From assembly GCF_902506265.1 (NCBI RefSeq), contig NZ_LR733556.1:1-64000 (forward strand): a DNA stretch of 64,000 bases, read 5' to 3'. Shown piece after piece: positions 7,304 through 14,816 of this stretch. The notes under the pieces are model-generated. The model was not told where the DNA came from and made no database searches. It was given only the letters and a program-made list of their open reading frames with translations. The position numbers were made by a program, and so were the translations under genes. The DNA comes from Flavobacterium sp. 9AF (GTDB lineage Bacteria; Bacteroidota; Bacteroidia; Flavobacteriales; Flavobacteriaceae). How positions within the stretch are numbered: position 1 is the first letter of the stretch; the number at the start of each line of letters is the position of its first letter.

Positions 7304-7693
7304 TTATTTTCCACCTCTAAATTCATCTATTTTCAATCCGCTTTTAGTTTTCTTGATTATTAAATATCCATTTGTCGCTCCTAAAATAACATCAGATTTT
7401 CCCATAAAAAGGATTATTGTTGAGTCCGTTTCTTTTGATTTAAAAACCCCAAGTCCACCGTCTTTTAAATTGTCAGAGAGTAATTTTGAAAATTGGTCGT
7501 TTTTCAGCGAATCTTACCTTTCCATTAAAGATTTATATCCGTTATCCGTTGTGATTTTTTTTAATTCGTCTGGTTTTGCGTTTTCGAGTGTTTTAGAAAA
7601 ATCCGAAAGTGATTTTTTCAATTCAGGTTTTAAATCCGAACAGCCAAAATTCAAAATCATAGCCAGTATAAATGTCAGTTTAATTCTATTCAT
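7304..7693 (-). pseudogene. Small lipoprotein gene with an in-frame stop (cassette gene)
   Basis: From ATG at 7693 the reading gives MNRIKLTFILAMILNFGCSD, a lipoprotein start with lipobox (LNFGC), and runs to a TAA at codon 60 (7514-7516). The same frame continues without further stops for about 69 codons (DSLKNDQFSKLL ... KIDEFRGGK) to a TAA at 7304, just inside the cassette end. A single base change would restore a protein of 129 residues. The function is unknown. Either the gene is inactivated, or a 59-residue product is made. Confidence 0.7.
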
Positions 7694-7708
7694 ATTGATT
7701 TTCAGCTT

Positions 7709-7849
7709 ACACACAACGTTCTGCGGCTTGGCGAAGTGGCGTTGAACCAACTCCAAGCCATTACAAATATAGCAAAACATTCCATTCAGCAGCGGATTTT
7801 CCGTAGTAAAATCCGGAAGTAGCCATTGAAGCAAACCGCTGTTGTGTAC
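7709..7849 (-). repeat. Cassette recombination site R11 (attC-like)
   Basis: Left arm CAACGTTCTGCGGCTTGGCG and right arm AAGCAAACCGCTGTTGTG form the outer stem. A nested hairpin GCGGATTTTCC..AAAATCCG is inside. TATATTTG (minus strand, 7764-7771) faces the gene at 7304-7693. Confidence 0.8.
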
Positions 7850-7852
7850 AGT

Positions 7853-8443
7853 TTATTTGATTTCAAATTGCTTCACCATCCAATGATTAGAATGATTAGT
7901 AATCAAATCAGTTTTTATAACTTCATCTTTAGAAATCAGAAAATTATAGACTTTTAAAGGAATTGAATCTGGGTATTCTGTTAGCCCTTCATTAAGAACT
8001 TTTGCAGCTTCCTCATTTTGTCCACTTGTGTCTAAAGCTTCAAATTTATAGATGTAAATTAATACAGGTATTTTATTATAAATATTTTTAAACTCATAAG
8101 CTAAGTCCGTCATTAATTCTACTTGAAATTTTGTATTTGGTTTTTTACCAACAGCTGCCGTTTGACTTATATGATTTTGGTATGCCATATACATTAAAAG
8201 TAAATGTCTATTTTTAGTTTTTCTATTTTGATATAGTTTATCAATTTTTTTTGGTATATCGGCATTTAATTCACCCAAATCAGATTGTAATGCTTGTGCA
8301 TAAAATTCATCTAATAAATTGTAAATTGCTTTATCTTGATTATCGATCTTTGTTTCGCTTCGGAATTGATTTATGCGTTCTTCATTAGGTTGAGAAAACA
8401 TTTTGAATGAAATAAAGAAAATGATTATGATAAGTTTTTTCAT
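7853..8443 (-). CDS. Secreted TPR-like protein of unknown function (cassette gene)
   Basis: 196 residues. The start MKKLIIIIFFISFKMFSQP is a signal peptide ending in the SQ pattern common in flavobacteria. The mature part is helical. LIYIYKFEALDTSGQNEEAAKVLNEGL followed by YPDSIPLKVYNFL reads as one or two tetratricopeptide-like helix pairs. No catalytic motif is seen. It is the single gene between R11 and R12, with the stop codon four bases from R11. Confidence 0.75.
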   Translation of the reverse strand: MKKLIIIIFFISFKMFSQPNEERINQFRSETKIDNQDKAIYNLLDEFYAQALQSDLGELNADIPKKIDKLYQNRKTKNRHLLLMYMAYQNHISQTAAVGKKPNTKFQVELMTDLAYEFKNIYNKIPVLIYIYKFEALDTSGQNEEAAKVLNEGLTEYPDSIPLKVYNFLISKDEVIKTDLITNHSNHWMVKQFEIK

Positions 8444-8477
8444 TGTTTAATTTTAGATTCCAGTTTTGATTAAATTG

Positions 8478-8609
8478 CACACAACGTTTTGCAGCTTGGC
8501 GAAGTGGCGACTTCGTAACCGCTTATTTTCATGCTAATATACAATTTCTTGCGAAAAATAAATGTGATTTTCTTACAAACTTAGCCATTTTGCCAAACCG
8601 CTGTTATGC
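8478..8609 (-). repeat. Cassette recombination site R12 (attC-like), copy of R6
   Basis: Same sequence as R6 apart from a few changes (GTTTTGCAGCTTGGCG against GTTTTGCGGCTTGGCG). It travels with the second copy of the gene-less cassette. The left outer bases (TTGCACACAAC) differ from those of R6, as expected for a junction with a different neighbour. Confidence 0.85.
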
Positions 8610-8972
8610 TGCGTAAACCGACACACAGTTAAAAACCAAAAATTTTCCATTAAGTATTTCCGAAACGTAAACCCAATTCAAGCCTAAACATTCTAAAAAC
8701 GAAAAGTAACATTCCGAGAAACGTGATACGTTGGCTTTCAAACCATTTTAAAGTTTTGTTATTCTACAAAGTATTTTCTATAAACTTTCTACAACGTAAA
8801 CCCAATGCAAGCCTAAATATTCTGAAAACGAAATAATTACATTCCGAGAAACGTGATAACATTGCTTTCTCAAAGTTTGATATTCAATTAAACACTAAAT
8901 TTTGGTTTATGAAAAAGGAGTTTGATTTTTAAAAGATAGGATTTCTTAATTCAAACGGTTTATGCGGCATAA
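8485..8972 (-). mobile_element. Gene-less cassette, copy 2 (488 bp including its site)
   Basis: Second copy of the unit at 4310-4798, one base shorter. The internal duplicated block is kept (units near 8661 and 8791). Several differences are indels in A or T runs (for example AATTTTGG for AATTTTTGG), so no reading frame is being conserved. The conserved pieces are the two ends and the ACATTCCGAGAAACGTGATA words. On the upstream side it joins R13 instead of R7. Confidence 0.75.
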
Positions 8973-9099
8973 CGGTCTCTGCTATGAGTAGTTGCGTGGG
9001 TTAGCACTTAACTTTGCAAGTACACACCAAACTGAAAATCCGCGAGGATTTTCAGAAGTAGGCGAGAACAAGCAATTACTTATAGCCATTGTTGTAGCC
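8967..9099 (-). repeat. Cassette recombination site R13 (attC-like)
   Basis: TGCTATGAGTAGTTGCG on the left pairs with AGCAATTACTTATAGCC on the right. The nested hairpin is GAAAATCCGCGAGGATTTTC. The upstream gene (9076-9660) reads into the right arm and stops there. Outer ends are GCATAAC and GTTGTAGCC. Confidence 0.8.
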
Positions 9100-9660
9100 A
9101 GTTATTTTTATTCTTTTTATTTGGTCATCTTGTTCAACTCTTTCTGATGATAGTCCGTTTTGGTCAAGCGCATTAAATACCGAAAAGTAAGTTGTCGTGC
9201 GGCTCTCGTTTTCTATTTCGAATTCAATTCCGTGCATCATAAATCCTGTCTCATGTGATTCTCCAGTCTCGATATTTTTGCTTTTAAAATTATAGGTCAA
9301 AATGTTTACAGCCGAAATAGGTTGGTTCAAGCTTACTTTTAAATCCTGTTTCCCGTTTTCCATCCAGCTCAATGGTAATTCGTCACCCATTCCATACCAA
9401 TCGAGTTTTTCTGTCAAGTCTATAGTATTTAAAGTGAAGCTGAAATCATCAAGTTGATAAGCACAAAATTCATAATTGTTTCCGTCAATTTCAAGAATCA
9501 CTGGACCGTCTGGATACCATTCATTCTCTTTTACGTCCCACATAACCCAAAATCTTGAAATTGACTTGCCAATCAGTTTTTCAAACTTGTCTTTCTGAGT
9601 TATCAAGAACAAGTTTACATCATCGAAAAAGTTGGGTTCATATTTAGCTATTCCTAACAT
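9076..9660 (-). CDS. Cytosolic protein of unknown function, first cassette gene
   Basis: 194 residues. There is no signal peptide or membrane helix. The sequence has the order ISRFWVMWDVKENEWYPDGP, VILEIDGNNYEFCAYQLDDF, TEKLDWYGMGDELPLSW, and a C-terminal beta-rich segment, which I do not recognise as a named family. The last nine codons (TGYNNGYK region) and stop lie in site R13. As the cassette next to the recombinase end (between R13 and R14), it would be the most recently acquired one if insertion occurs at R14, as in integrons. Confidence 0.7.
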   Translation of the reverse strand: MLGIAKYEPNFFDDVNLFLITQKDKFEKLIGKSISRFWVMWDVKENEWYPDGPVILEIDGNNYEFCAYQLDDFSFTLNTIDLTEKLDWYGMGDELPLSWMENGKQDLKVSLNQPISAVNILTYNFKSKNIETGESHETGFMMHGIEFEIENESRTTTYFSVFNALDQNGLSSERVEQDDQIKRIKITGYNNGYK

Positions 9661-9675
9661 TCGTTTTTTCTAATT

Positions 9676-9737
9676 GGCTACAACTTGTTGTATAGGTCTG
9701 ACTTCGTCAGACCTATACAACAACCATTTGTTAGATA
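9676..9737 (-). repeat. Terminal site R14, perfect 18-bp hairpin (attI-like position)
   Basis: GGCTACAAC and TTTGTTAGATAG frame a perfect stem: TTGTTGTATAGGTCTGAC (9686-9703), a 3-base turn TTC, and the exact complement to 9724. It is the last site before the recombinase gene, 50 bases from its stop codon. A partial copy of the stem word (ATAGGTCTGA) follows at 9735-9744. Its right outer bases have no partner beyond the recombinase, so it may be the fixed platform site. A perfect hairpin here could also act as the recombinase gene's terminator. Confidence 0.65.
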
Positions 9738-9787
9738 GGTCTGAAAACAGTCATACTTTTTTCTTACCCAAAAATAATAATTATCTA

Positions 9788-10849
9788 TTACAAATCATCA
9801 AAAGGGCTTTTAATTTGTTCTAAACTTTTTGTGCTTACATGAGTATATATTTCCGTTGTTCTACTACTATTATGACCAAGCAATTCTTGTATGTATCTTA
9901 AATCGGTACCGCTTTCTAATAAATGAGTCGCATAACTATGTCGCAACCAATGCAAGGTGACTGGCTTTGAAATTTTAGTTTTCTGCAATGTTTGTTTTAA
10001 AACACTTTGTAAACTCTTTTCGGAATATTTAACACCTTTATTTTGTCCTTCAAAGAGCCAAACCATAGGTTTGTATTGTGCATAATAGACTCGTAGCATT
10101 TCTAAAATTTTGTTAGACAAAGGTACAATGCGGTCTTTTTTCCCTTTACTTTGTCTAATGAGCACAATACCTCTTTTGGAATCAATATCTGTAGGTTTTA
10201 AATGCAATAATTCGCTACGTCTTAAACCGCAACTGTAAATCATGGAGAGCATTGCTTTATGTTTTAGATTGCTAGGTGCTTCTAAAATGAATTTTATTTC
10301 TTCCTTACTCAAAACATTAGGCAATACTTTTTCTCGTTTGGGGCGATGAATTTTATCAATAATCAATACTTCATTATGTATCGTTTTAAAATATAATTTG
10401 ATTGCATTTACAATCTGATTTTGATAGGAAGTGGAAAATTTGTTTTTTAGAATGTGTTCATTGGTAAACCATATGACATCGTCATTCGTAATTTCTGAAA
10501 CAGTTTTGTGAGTATAAAACGTTAAAAACGATTTTAGTGCATCTGCATAAGTTTTAATGGTATTTTCACTATACCTTTTCGATTGTAACCATTGTTTAAA
10601 TTTTTCTAATTGCCGAATGCCTTCCTCCGATAGAATTGGAGTTGGAGGTATTTTAAAATGGGCTCTGTTTGCTATAGTATCAGGCAAATGCCAAAATTTT
10701 TTAGAAGCACTCCAAGTTGCTCCGTTAAAAGTTTTAATACGTGTAATTAAATGTATGTCTTTGTCAAAAAATACAGCAATGCGAGGTACTCCCTTATGGA
10801 TAACTAATTTGGCTTTCCAATTCATTTTGTGTGGCTTATATACTTTCAA
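9788..10849 (-). CDS. Tyrosine recombinase of the cassette array
   Basis: 353 residues. The catalytic domain has all expected residues: R210 (SCGLRRSE), a lysine at about 235-238 (SKGKKDR), H300 and R303 (LHWLRHSYATHL), H326 (LLGHNSS) and Y335 (EIYTHVS). Residues about 78-165 are the SAM-like core-binding domain (YSENTIKTYADALKSFL). Residues 1-75 are an extra N-terminal domain (AVFFDKDIHL, WSASKKFWHLPDTIANR), longer than in XerC/D. Between the lysine and H300 there is no long insert such as defines IntI. The enzyme reads in the same direction as the cassettes with its 3' end at the array, unlike most integrons. Cutting and joining the R sites is the inferred job. Confidence 0.85.
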   Translation of the reverse strand: MKVYKPHKMNWKAKLVIHKGVPRIAVFFDKDIHLITRIKTFNGATWSASKKFWHLPDTIANRAHFKIPPTPILSEEGIRQLEKFKQWLQSKRYSENTIKTYADALKSFLTFYTHKTVSEITNDDVIWFTNEHILKNKFSTSYQNQIVNAIKLYFKTIHNEVLIIDKIHRPKREKVLPNVLSKEEIKFILEAPSNLKHKAMLSMIYSCGLRRSELLHLKPTDIDSKRGIVLIRQSKGKKDRIVPLSNKILEMLRVYYAQYKPMVWLFEGQNKGVKYSEKSLQSVLKQTLQKTKISKPVTLHWLRHSYATHLLESGTDLRYIQELLGHNSSRTTEIYTHVSTKSLEQIKSPFDDL

Positions 10850-10904
10850 AAATACTATTTTTTACTTAAATATTAAAAAAAGACTTGCTTTAAAAGTAAA
10901 ACCT

Positions 10905-10949
10905 AGCACCACCAACCACCAACCATCAACCACCAACCACCAACCACCA
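10905..10949. repeat. Tandem heptamer repeat CCACCAA
   Basis: About six copies of a 7-base word (CCACCAA, one variant CCATCAA) run directly after the stop codon of the gene at 10950-11681. On the minus strand it reads TTGGTGG. It is in the spacer between two convergently unrelated minus-strand genes and is not coding. A 7-base unit can expand or shrink by slippage without known effect here. Confidence 0.8.
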
Positions 10950-11681
10950 TTAACCCATAACCTCAACAACCTCCATAACACCTTTCGATAAAGGATAAAA
11001 ATTACCATTTATTTCCTGAAAAAAACGCCCAATGGCTACAACCACACAACAATTGTAATCGGGTAGTATAGGTACAGCTAAAGCTACATCTCCTGAAAAG
11101 TTATGATCTATTACAAGCTTTTCACTTTGTACAAATGAAAATTCCCCATTAGCATCAATTAAAATATAACGTAAAAACAATTCCATTTGATCGGCTATAG
11201 TATTCGTAAATAAAGGAGTGGTATTAAAATGAGGTACTTGTAACCCATTTTGCTCATCAAAAATATAGGCTTGTTGCAACATACTTTGTAAAGAACCGTC
11301 TTGGGTAAGTACATAACCACGCAATAAATCACGACCATGTGCCGTAGCCAAACCTTTCGCAACAATGCGTTGTCCTCTTGTTGAAGTAATATCAAAGGCT
11401 TTCAACTGGGTAAACACACGCACCAACCGTTGATGCAATTTGCCATCTTTTAAAAGTTGTAAATAGGGTTGGAGCATTTGCTTAAAAGAGGCTACCGTTT
11501 GCATGCAATTTTTAAATTCCGAACTGTTCTCACGCACACGCGCCATAGAGGCTTTGGTCTTTATGGCTTCTCCATTAAAACCACCTCCTGCAGTACGCAC
11601 AACTTGTTTGCCATCTAAAAGATAAAATGTGAATCCTTGTAACGTTCCTGTCAATTGTACAATGCCTTTTCCTTTTGCCAT
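10950..11681 (-). CDS. Conserved flavobacterial protein of unknown function
   Basis: 243 residues, soluble, without signal peptide. It begins MAKGKGIVQLTGTLQGFTFY followed by a Gly-rich TAGGGFNGEAIKTKASMARVRENSSEF. I have the impression of a small family found in Flavobacteria that resembles the phage or virion-like 'GTLQGFTFY' proteins, but I cannot name it. It sits upstream of the recombinase in the same orientation, separated by the heptamer repeat, and has no attC-like sites around it. A structural or mobile-element role is possible but unsupported. Confidence 0.7.
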   Translation of the reverse strand: MAKGKGIVQLTGTLQGFTFYLLDGKQVVRTAGGGFNGEAIKTKASMARVRENSSEFKNCMQTVASFKQMLQPYLQLLKDGKLHQRLVRVFTQLKAFDITSTRGQRIVAKGLATAHGRDLLRGYVLTQDGSLQSMLQQAYIFDEQNGLQVPHFNTTPLFTNTIADQMELFLRYILIDANGEFSFVQSEKLVIDHNFSGDVALAVPILPDYNCCVVVAIGRFFQEINGNFYPLSKGVMEVVEVMG

Positions 11682-11893
11682 ACTAAAGTCGTTTAAAAGC
11701 CTAAGATACTAAATATTTATTATAAATATATATTAAATATATGATAAGTATATGGCTAGTATATAATAAGGTTATAGTAACTTTATAGCGACTATAATTT
11801 TAAGATATGTTTTATGAAATACGGAACTATGAGAAGGTAACTTGTACTAAAATACAATAGAATGTTGAAGAAGAATAAATATTAGATAAAATA
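11682..11893. other. AT-rich intergenic stretch
   Basis: The stretch holds runs of TATAT-rich words (for example AAATATATATTAAATATATG near 11720) and no gene. It lies between two minus-strand genes, so it probably carries the promoter of the gene at 10950-11681. No single -33/-7 pair stands out in the repeated TATA words. Confidence 0.4.
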
Positions 11894-12475
11894 TTAAGTG
11901 GTTTCTTTATTAATCCATTTGCCTACTTCTGGTGCTTTATAATTTTGCATTTGATGGAGTAAATCGTTAATGGAGTCACTTACTAATACCATGTCTCTAT
12001 TTACTTCTTTTAAGAAGCCTTTATTAACCATAGTATTTAGAAATTGTACCAATTCATTATAAAAACCATTAATGTTTAGTATGCCTATTGGTTTTTTGTG
12101 TAATCCTAATTGTCCCCAAGTTAACATTTCAAAAAATTCTTCCAACGTACCAAAACCACCTGGTAATGCTATAACTCCATCACAAAGTTCGTTCATTTTT
12201 GTTTTTCGTTCGTGCATGGTGTTTACTAAAATTAATTCGGTTAAACCTTCATGCGCAATTTCTTTTGATCTTAAGAATTCAGGTAAAACACCTATTACTT
12301 TACCACTTCCCTCTAACACACCATCTGCAACTGCCCCCATAAGACCTACGTTGGCTCCACCATATACCAATTCTAAATTTTCAGATGCTAATTTTCTGCC
12401 CAAATCTCGAGCGGTGGTTTCAAAAATAGAATCGGTTCCAAAGCTAGACCCACAAAAAACAGTAATTCTTTTCAT
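11894..12475 (-). CDS. LOG-family nucleotide phosphoribohydrolase (TIGR00730)
   Basis: 193 residues. It has the complete LOG signature: an N-terminal Rossmann strand ITVFCGSSFG, the YGGANVGLMGAVADG loop (38-52), MHERK (87-91) and PGGFGTLEE (105-113), which carries the catalytic glutamate. LOG enzymes split nucleoside 5'-monophosphates (in plants, cytokinin ribotides) into base and ribose 5-phosphate. In bacteria the substrate is usually AMP or modified AMP. Length is normal. It is a stand-alone gene upstream of the corrinoid transport operon, with a 100-bp gap to it. Confidence 0.9.
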   Translation of the reverse strand: MKRITVFCGSSFGTDSIFETTARDLGRKLASENLELVYGGANVGLMGAVADGVLEGSGKVIGVLPEFLRSKEIAHEGLTELILVNTMHERKTKMNELCDGVIALPGGFGTLEEFFEMLTWGQLGLHKKPIGILNINGFYNELVQFLNTMVNKGFLKEVNRDMVLVSDSINDLLHQMQNYKAPEVGKWINKETT

Positions 12476-12575
12476 ATGATTTTTTTATTTTAAATTATAG
12501 CAACGATTGCAAGATAAACTTTTTTGTAAAAATATAGGCGTAATCTAAAAGGGTTTCTTTAGATAGAAATTAGAT

Positions 12576-13598
12576 TTACCCTATTCTTTTTTTACGTACC
12601 AAAAGCCAAACTACTATGGGAGCTCCTATAATGGAAGTAATCGCATTGATGGGTAAGGTAATATCATTGCCAGGCAATTGGGCTACAATGTCACAAAACA
12701 ATAGTACAATGGCTCCTAACAATGAAGTGCTCCAAAACAAGATAAAATGATTGCTGGTTTGAAACAACAACTTGGCCATATGAGGTACGGCTAACCCAAT
12801 AAAGGCTATTGGCCCCACAAAGGCGGTAATACTTCCCGCTAAAATACTTGTTGCAAACAAAATAATGTAACGGGTATGCTTAAAATTCACTCCTAAACTA
12901 CTCGCATAACGTTCTCCTAATAATAGGGCGTCCAATGGTTTGATGACTAAAAAACTAAGGCTTATGCCAATGCAGGTAATTATGGCTAAAAAACTAACGT
13001 TGGACCAACTCAAATTGCCTAAACTGCCCATTTGCCAAAAGGTGTATTTCTGTAATTGCTCGGCGGTAGTAAAATAGGAAAGTACCGAAACGATAGCACT
13101 AGTTAAACTTCCAAACATCAAACCTACAATCAAAATAGACATGGTATCTTTTAATCGTTCCGATACTAATAACACAGCCAATAACACTAACGAACTGCCT
13201 ATTCCAGAAGCCAATACTAACCCCAGCGATGAGGTGAATATTTTAGAAAGGCCTAAAGGTAAAATACCTGCTCCTAAAACTACTATAGCTACACCTAAAC
13301 TTGCCCCAGAACTCAATCCTAAAACGTAGGGTCCTGCTAAAGGGTTTCGGAATAAGGTCTGCATCAATAAACCACTAATAGATAAAGCAACACCCACTAA
13401 AATAGCGGTAATCGCTTTGGGTAACCTAAAGTTGATAATGATATAATCCCACGAAGTTTTTGAAGTTGCATTCCCTATTAACGCTTGGGCTACTTCTTTA
13501 AAAGGTATTTTAATAGAACCTAAACTGATATTCAATAGGGTCAAAAATACCAAAACAAATACTAAACAAATTAATAATAGGGTAAACTTCTTGGTCAC
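12576..13598 (-). CDS. BtuC/FecD-type ABC transporter permease
   Basis: 340 residues with about ten membrane helices. It has family marks such as LGSIKIPFKEV near the start, NFRLPKAITAILVGVALSIS, LMQTLFRNPLAGPYVLGLSS (the conserved RNPLA-P-LG motif, about 80-100), VGPIAFIGLAVPHMAKLL near 265, and LPINAITSIIGAPIVVWLL at the end. Permeases of this family import vitamin B12, haem or Fe-siderophores across the inner membrane. It is separated by one base from the binding-protein gene, and a CobU gene is nearby, which favours a corrinoid. No ATPase gene is adjacent in the window. Confidence 0.9.
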   Translation of the reverse strand: MTKKFTLLLICLVFVLVFLTLLNISLGSIKIPFKEVAQALIGNATSKTSWDYIIINFRLPKAITAILVGVALSISGLLMQTLFRNPLAGPYVLGLSSGASLGVAIVVLGAGILPLGLSKIFTSSLGLVLASGIGSSLVLLAVLLVSERLKDTMSILIVGLMFGSLTSAIVSVLSYFTTAEQLQKYTFWQMGSLGNLSWSNVSFLAIITCIGISLSFLVIKPLDALLLGERYASSLGVNFKHTRYIILFATSILAGSITAFVGPIAFIGLAVPHMAKLLFQTSNHFILFWSTSLLGAIVLLFCDIVAQLPGNDITLPINAITSIIGAPIVVWLLVRKKRIG

Positions 13599-13599
13599 G

Positions 13600-14757
13600 T
13601 TAGTCTAACTTTTTGGCAAAGGTAAAGGTATAATTGGGTAAAACCGCAGGGTGAAAGATTTTAATATAATCTTTTAAAACCAAATCGGGTCGGCTAGGTG
13701 CTGTTTCATAATAAATTGTACCTCCTGTAGCTCCTTTCTGACTTTCAAAGGAATACACGTTTTTATGTTGAAAAGCATCAAACTTGGCATAATGATGATT
13801 CTCTTCTAAAAGTTGGTCCAAACTCATAATCGATCCATTGGTAATCCACACATCAGCATGCGCAGCTGTATCAAATACGCTTTCAAAACTTAGGGGTTCA
13901 CTTCCCATACCGGCTAAGTCTTTCCATAAATAATCGGCTTTAGCATCTTGTAGGAACTGAGCAATCCAACTGTTCCCTCTGGCTACAAACCATTGGTCTT
14001 TATACATGGAACCATATAATACTTTTTCTTGAGGTGCCAAGTCTTTTACTAAGGTAAGGGTTTGTTGGTAATTGCTGGCAATAGAGTTAAAGATGGAATC
14101 TCCTTCTTTTTCTTTTCCTAATAAGGTAGCATAAAACTTAATCCACTCAGCTTTACCTAATGGAGATTGCTCCATCCAATCGCCCTGGAACAATATCTTT
14201 AATCCGTTGGAAGTCAGTTTGTCAACCATAGGGTTCGTATTGTCAACTCCAAAAGTAACAATGGCATCGGGTTGCATATCAAAGAGTAATTCAATATTTA
14301 AACTTTCATTCTGTCCCACATCTCTTACTTTGCCACTGTCAATTAAGGCTCTTGTTTTTGTTGAGGAAATATAATCGGTATGGGGAAAGCCAATGAGCTT
14401 CGTTTCGCTGTCTAACATTTCTAAAAAAGGAATAATCGTGGTAGACGTAACGACTAACTTTTGTAAGGGAACCGTAACGGTAGTATAATCGTGTAAACTA
14501 TCGGGCACAACACCGTTTTGTTGTTTTAAAATATAAGTAAAGGGTTTTTCGGCTTTTGGCCAAGGATTCAAAACTTTTACGACACTATAACCATCATATT
14601 TGTAAATGGCTAAGCCACTAGCATATTGGATTTCATTTTTAGGAGCTTTGTTAGAAACAAGAGTGTTTTTAGTAGTTTCTTTACAACTCAATAAGAGAAA
14701 AGAGAGTAACAGTAAAAGTGTATAAGCGAATTTCATGCGGTTTTTTTGTTTGCACAA
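13600..14757 (-). CDS. BtuF-like periplasmic binding lipoprotein
   Basis: 385 residues. The signal MKFAYTLLLLLSFLLLSCKE has a lipobox (FLLLSC); the upstream Met at 14757 adds eight residues and may not be used. The rest is a helical-backbone periplasmic binding protein: LVVTSTTIIPFLEML.. , IGFPHTDYISS, NIELLFDMQPDAIVTFG (the usual 'L..L.PDLV' segment), a long helix, and ADVWITNG near 290-305. It delivers cobalamin or Fe-siderophore to the permease encoded just downstream. The substrate is inferred from the CobU neighbour. The gene is divergent from 14817. Confidence 0.88.
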   Translation of the reverse strand: MCKQKNRMKFAYTLLLLLSFLLLSCKETTKNTLVSNKAPKNEIQYASGLAIYKYDGYSVVKVLNPWPKAEKPFTYILKQQNGVVPDSLHDYTTVTVPLQKLVVTSTTIIPFLEMLDSETKLIGFPHTDYISSTKTRALIDSGKVRDVGQNESLNIELLFDMQPDAIVTFGVDNTNPMVDKLTSNGLKILFQGDWMEQSPLGKAEWIKFYATLLGKEKEGDSIFNSIASNYQQTLTLVKDLAPQEKVLYGSMYKDQWFVARGNSWIAQFLQDAKADYLWKDLAGMGSEPLSFESVFDTAAHADVWITNGSIMSLDQLLEENHHYAKFDAFQHKNVYSFESQKGATGGTIYYETAPSRPDLVLKDYIKIFHPAVLPNYTFTFAKKLD

Positions 14758-14816
14758 ATGTATGAAAAATTCTACGCTTCCATTTTATTAAAAAGTAGAA
14801 ACACTATCTTTACCAC

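Noticed and set aside
7290..7745. Plus-strand ORF of 151 codons
   Set aside because: It is the mirror of the minus-strand lipoprotein pseudogene and two sites; the minus strand has a signal peptide, lipobox and proper cassette orientation.
9788..10849. Naming the recombinase IntI
   Set aside because: The IntI-specific insert seems absent and there is an extra N-terminal domain, so the name would claim more than the sequence shows.
14758..14816. Cobalamin riboswitch before the BtuF-like or CobU-side genes
   Set aside because: The spacer is only about 60 bases and has no recognisable B12-box.
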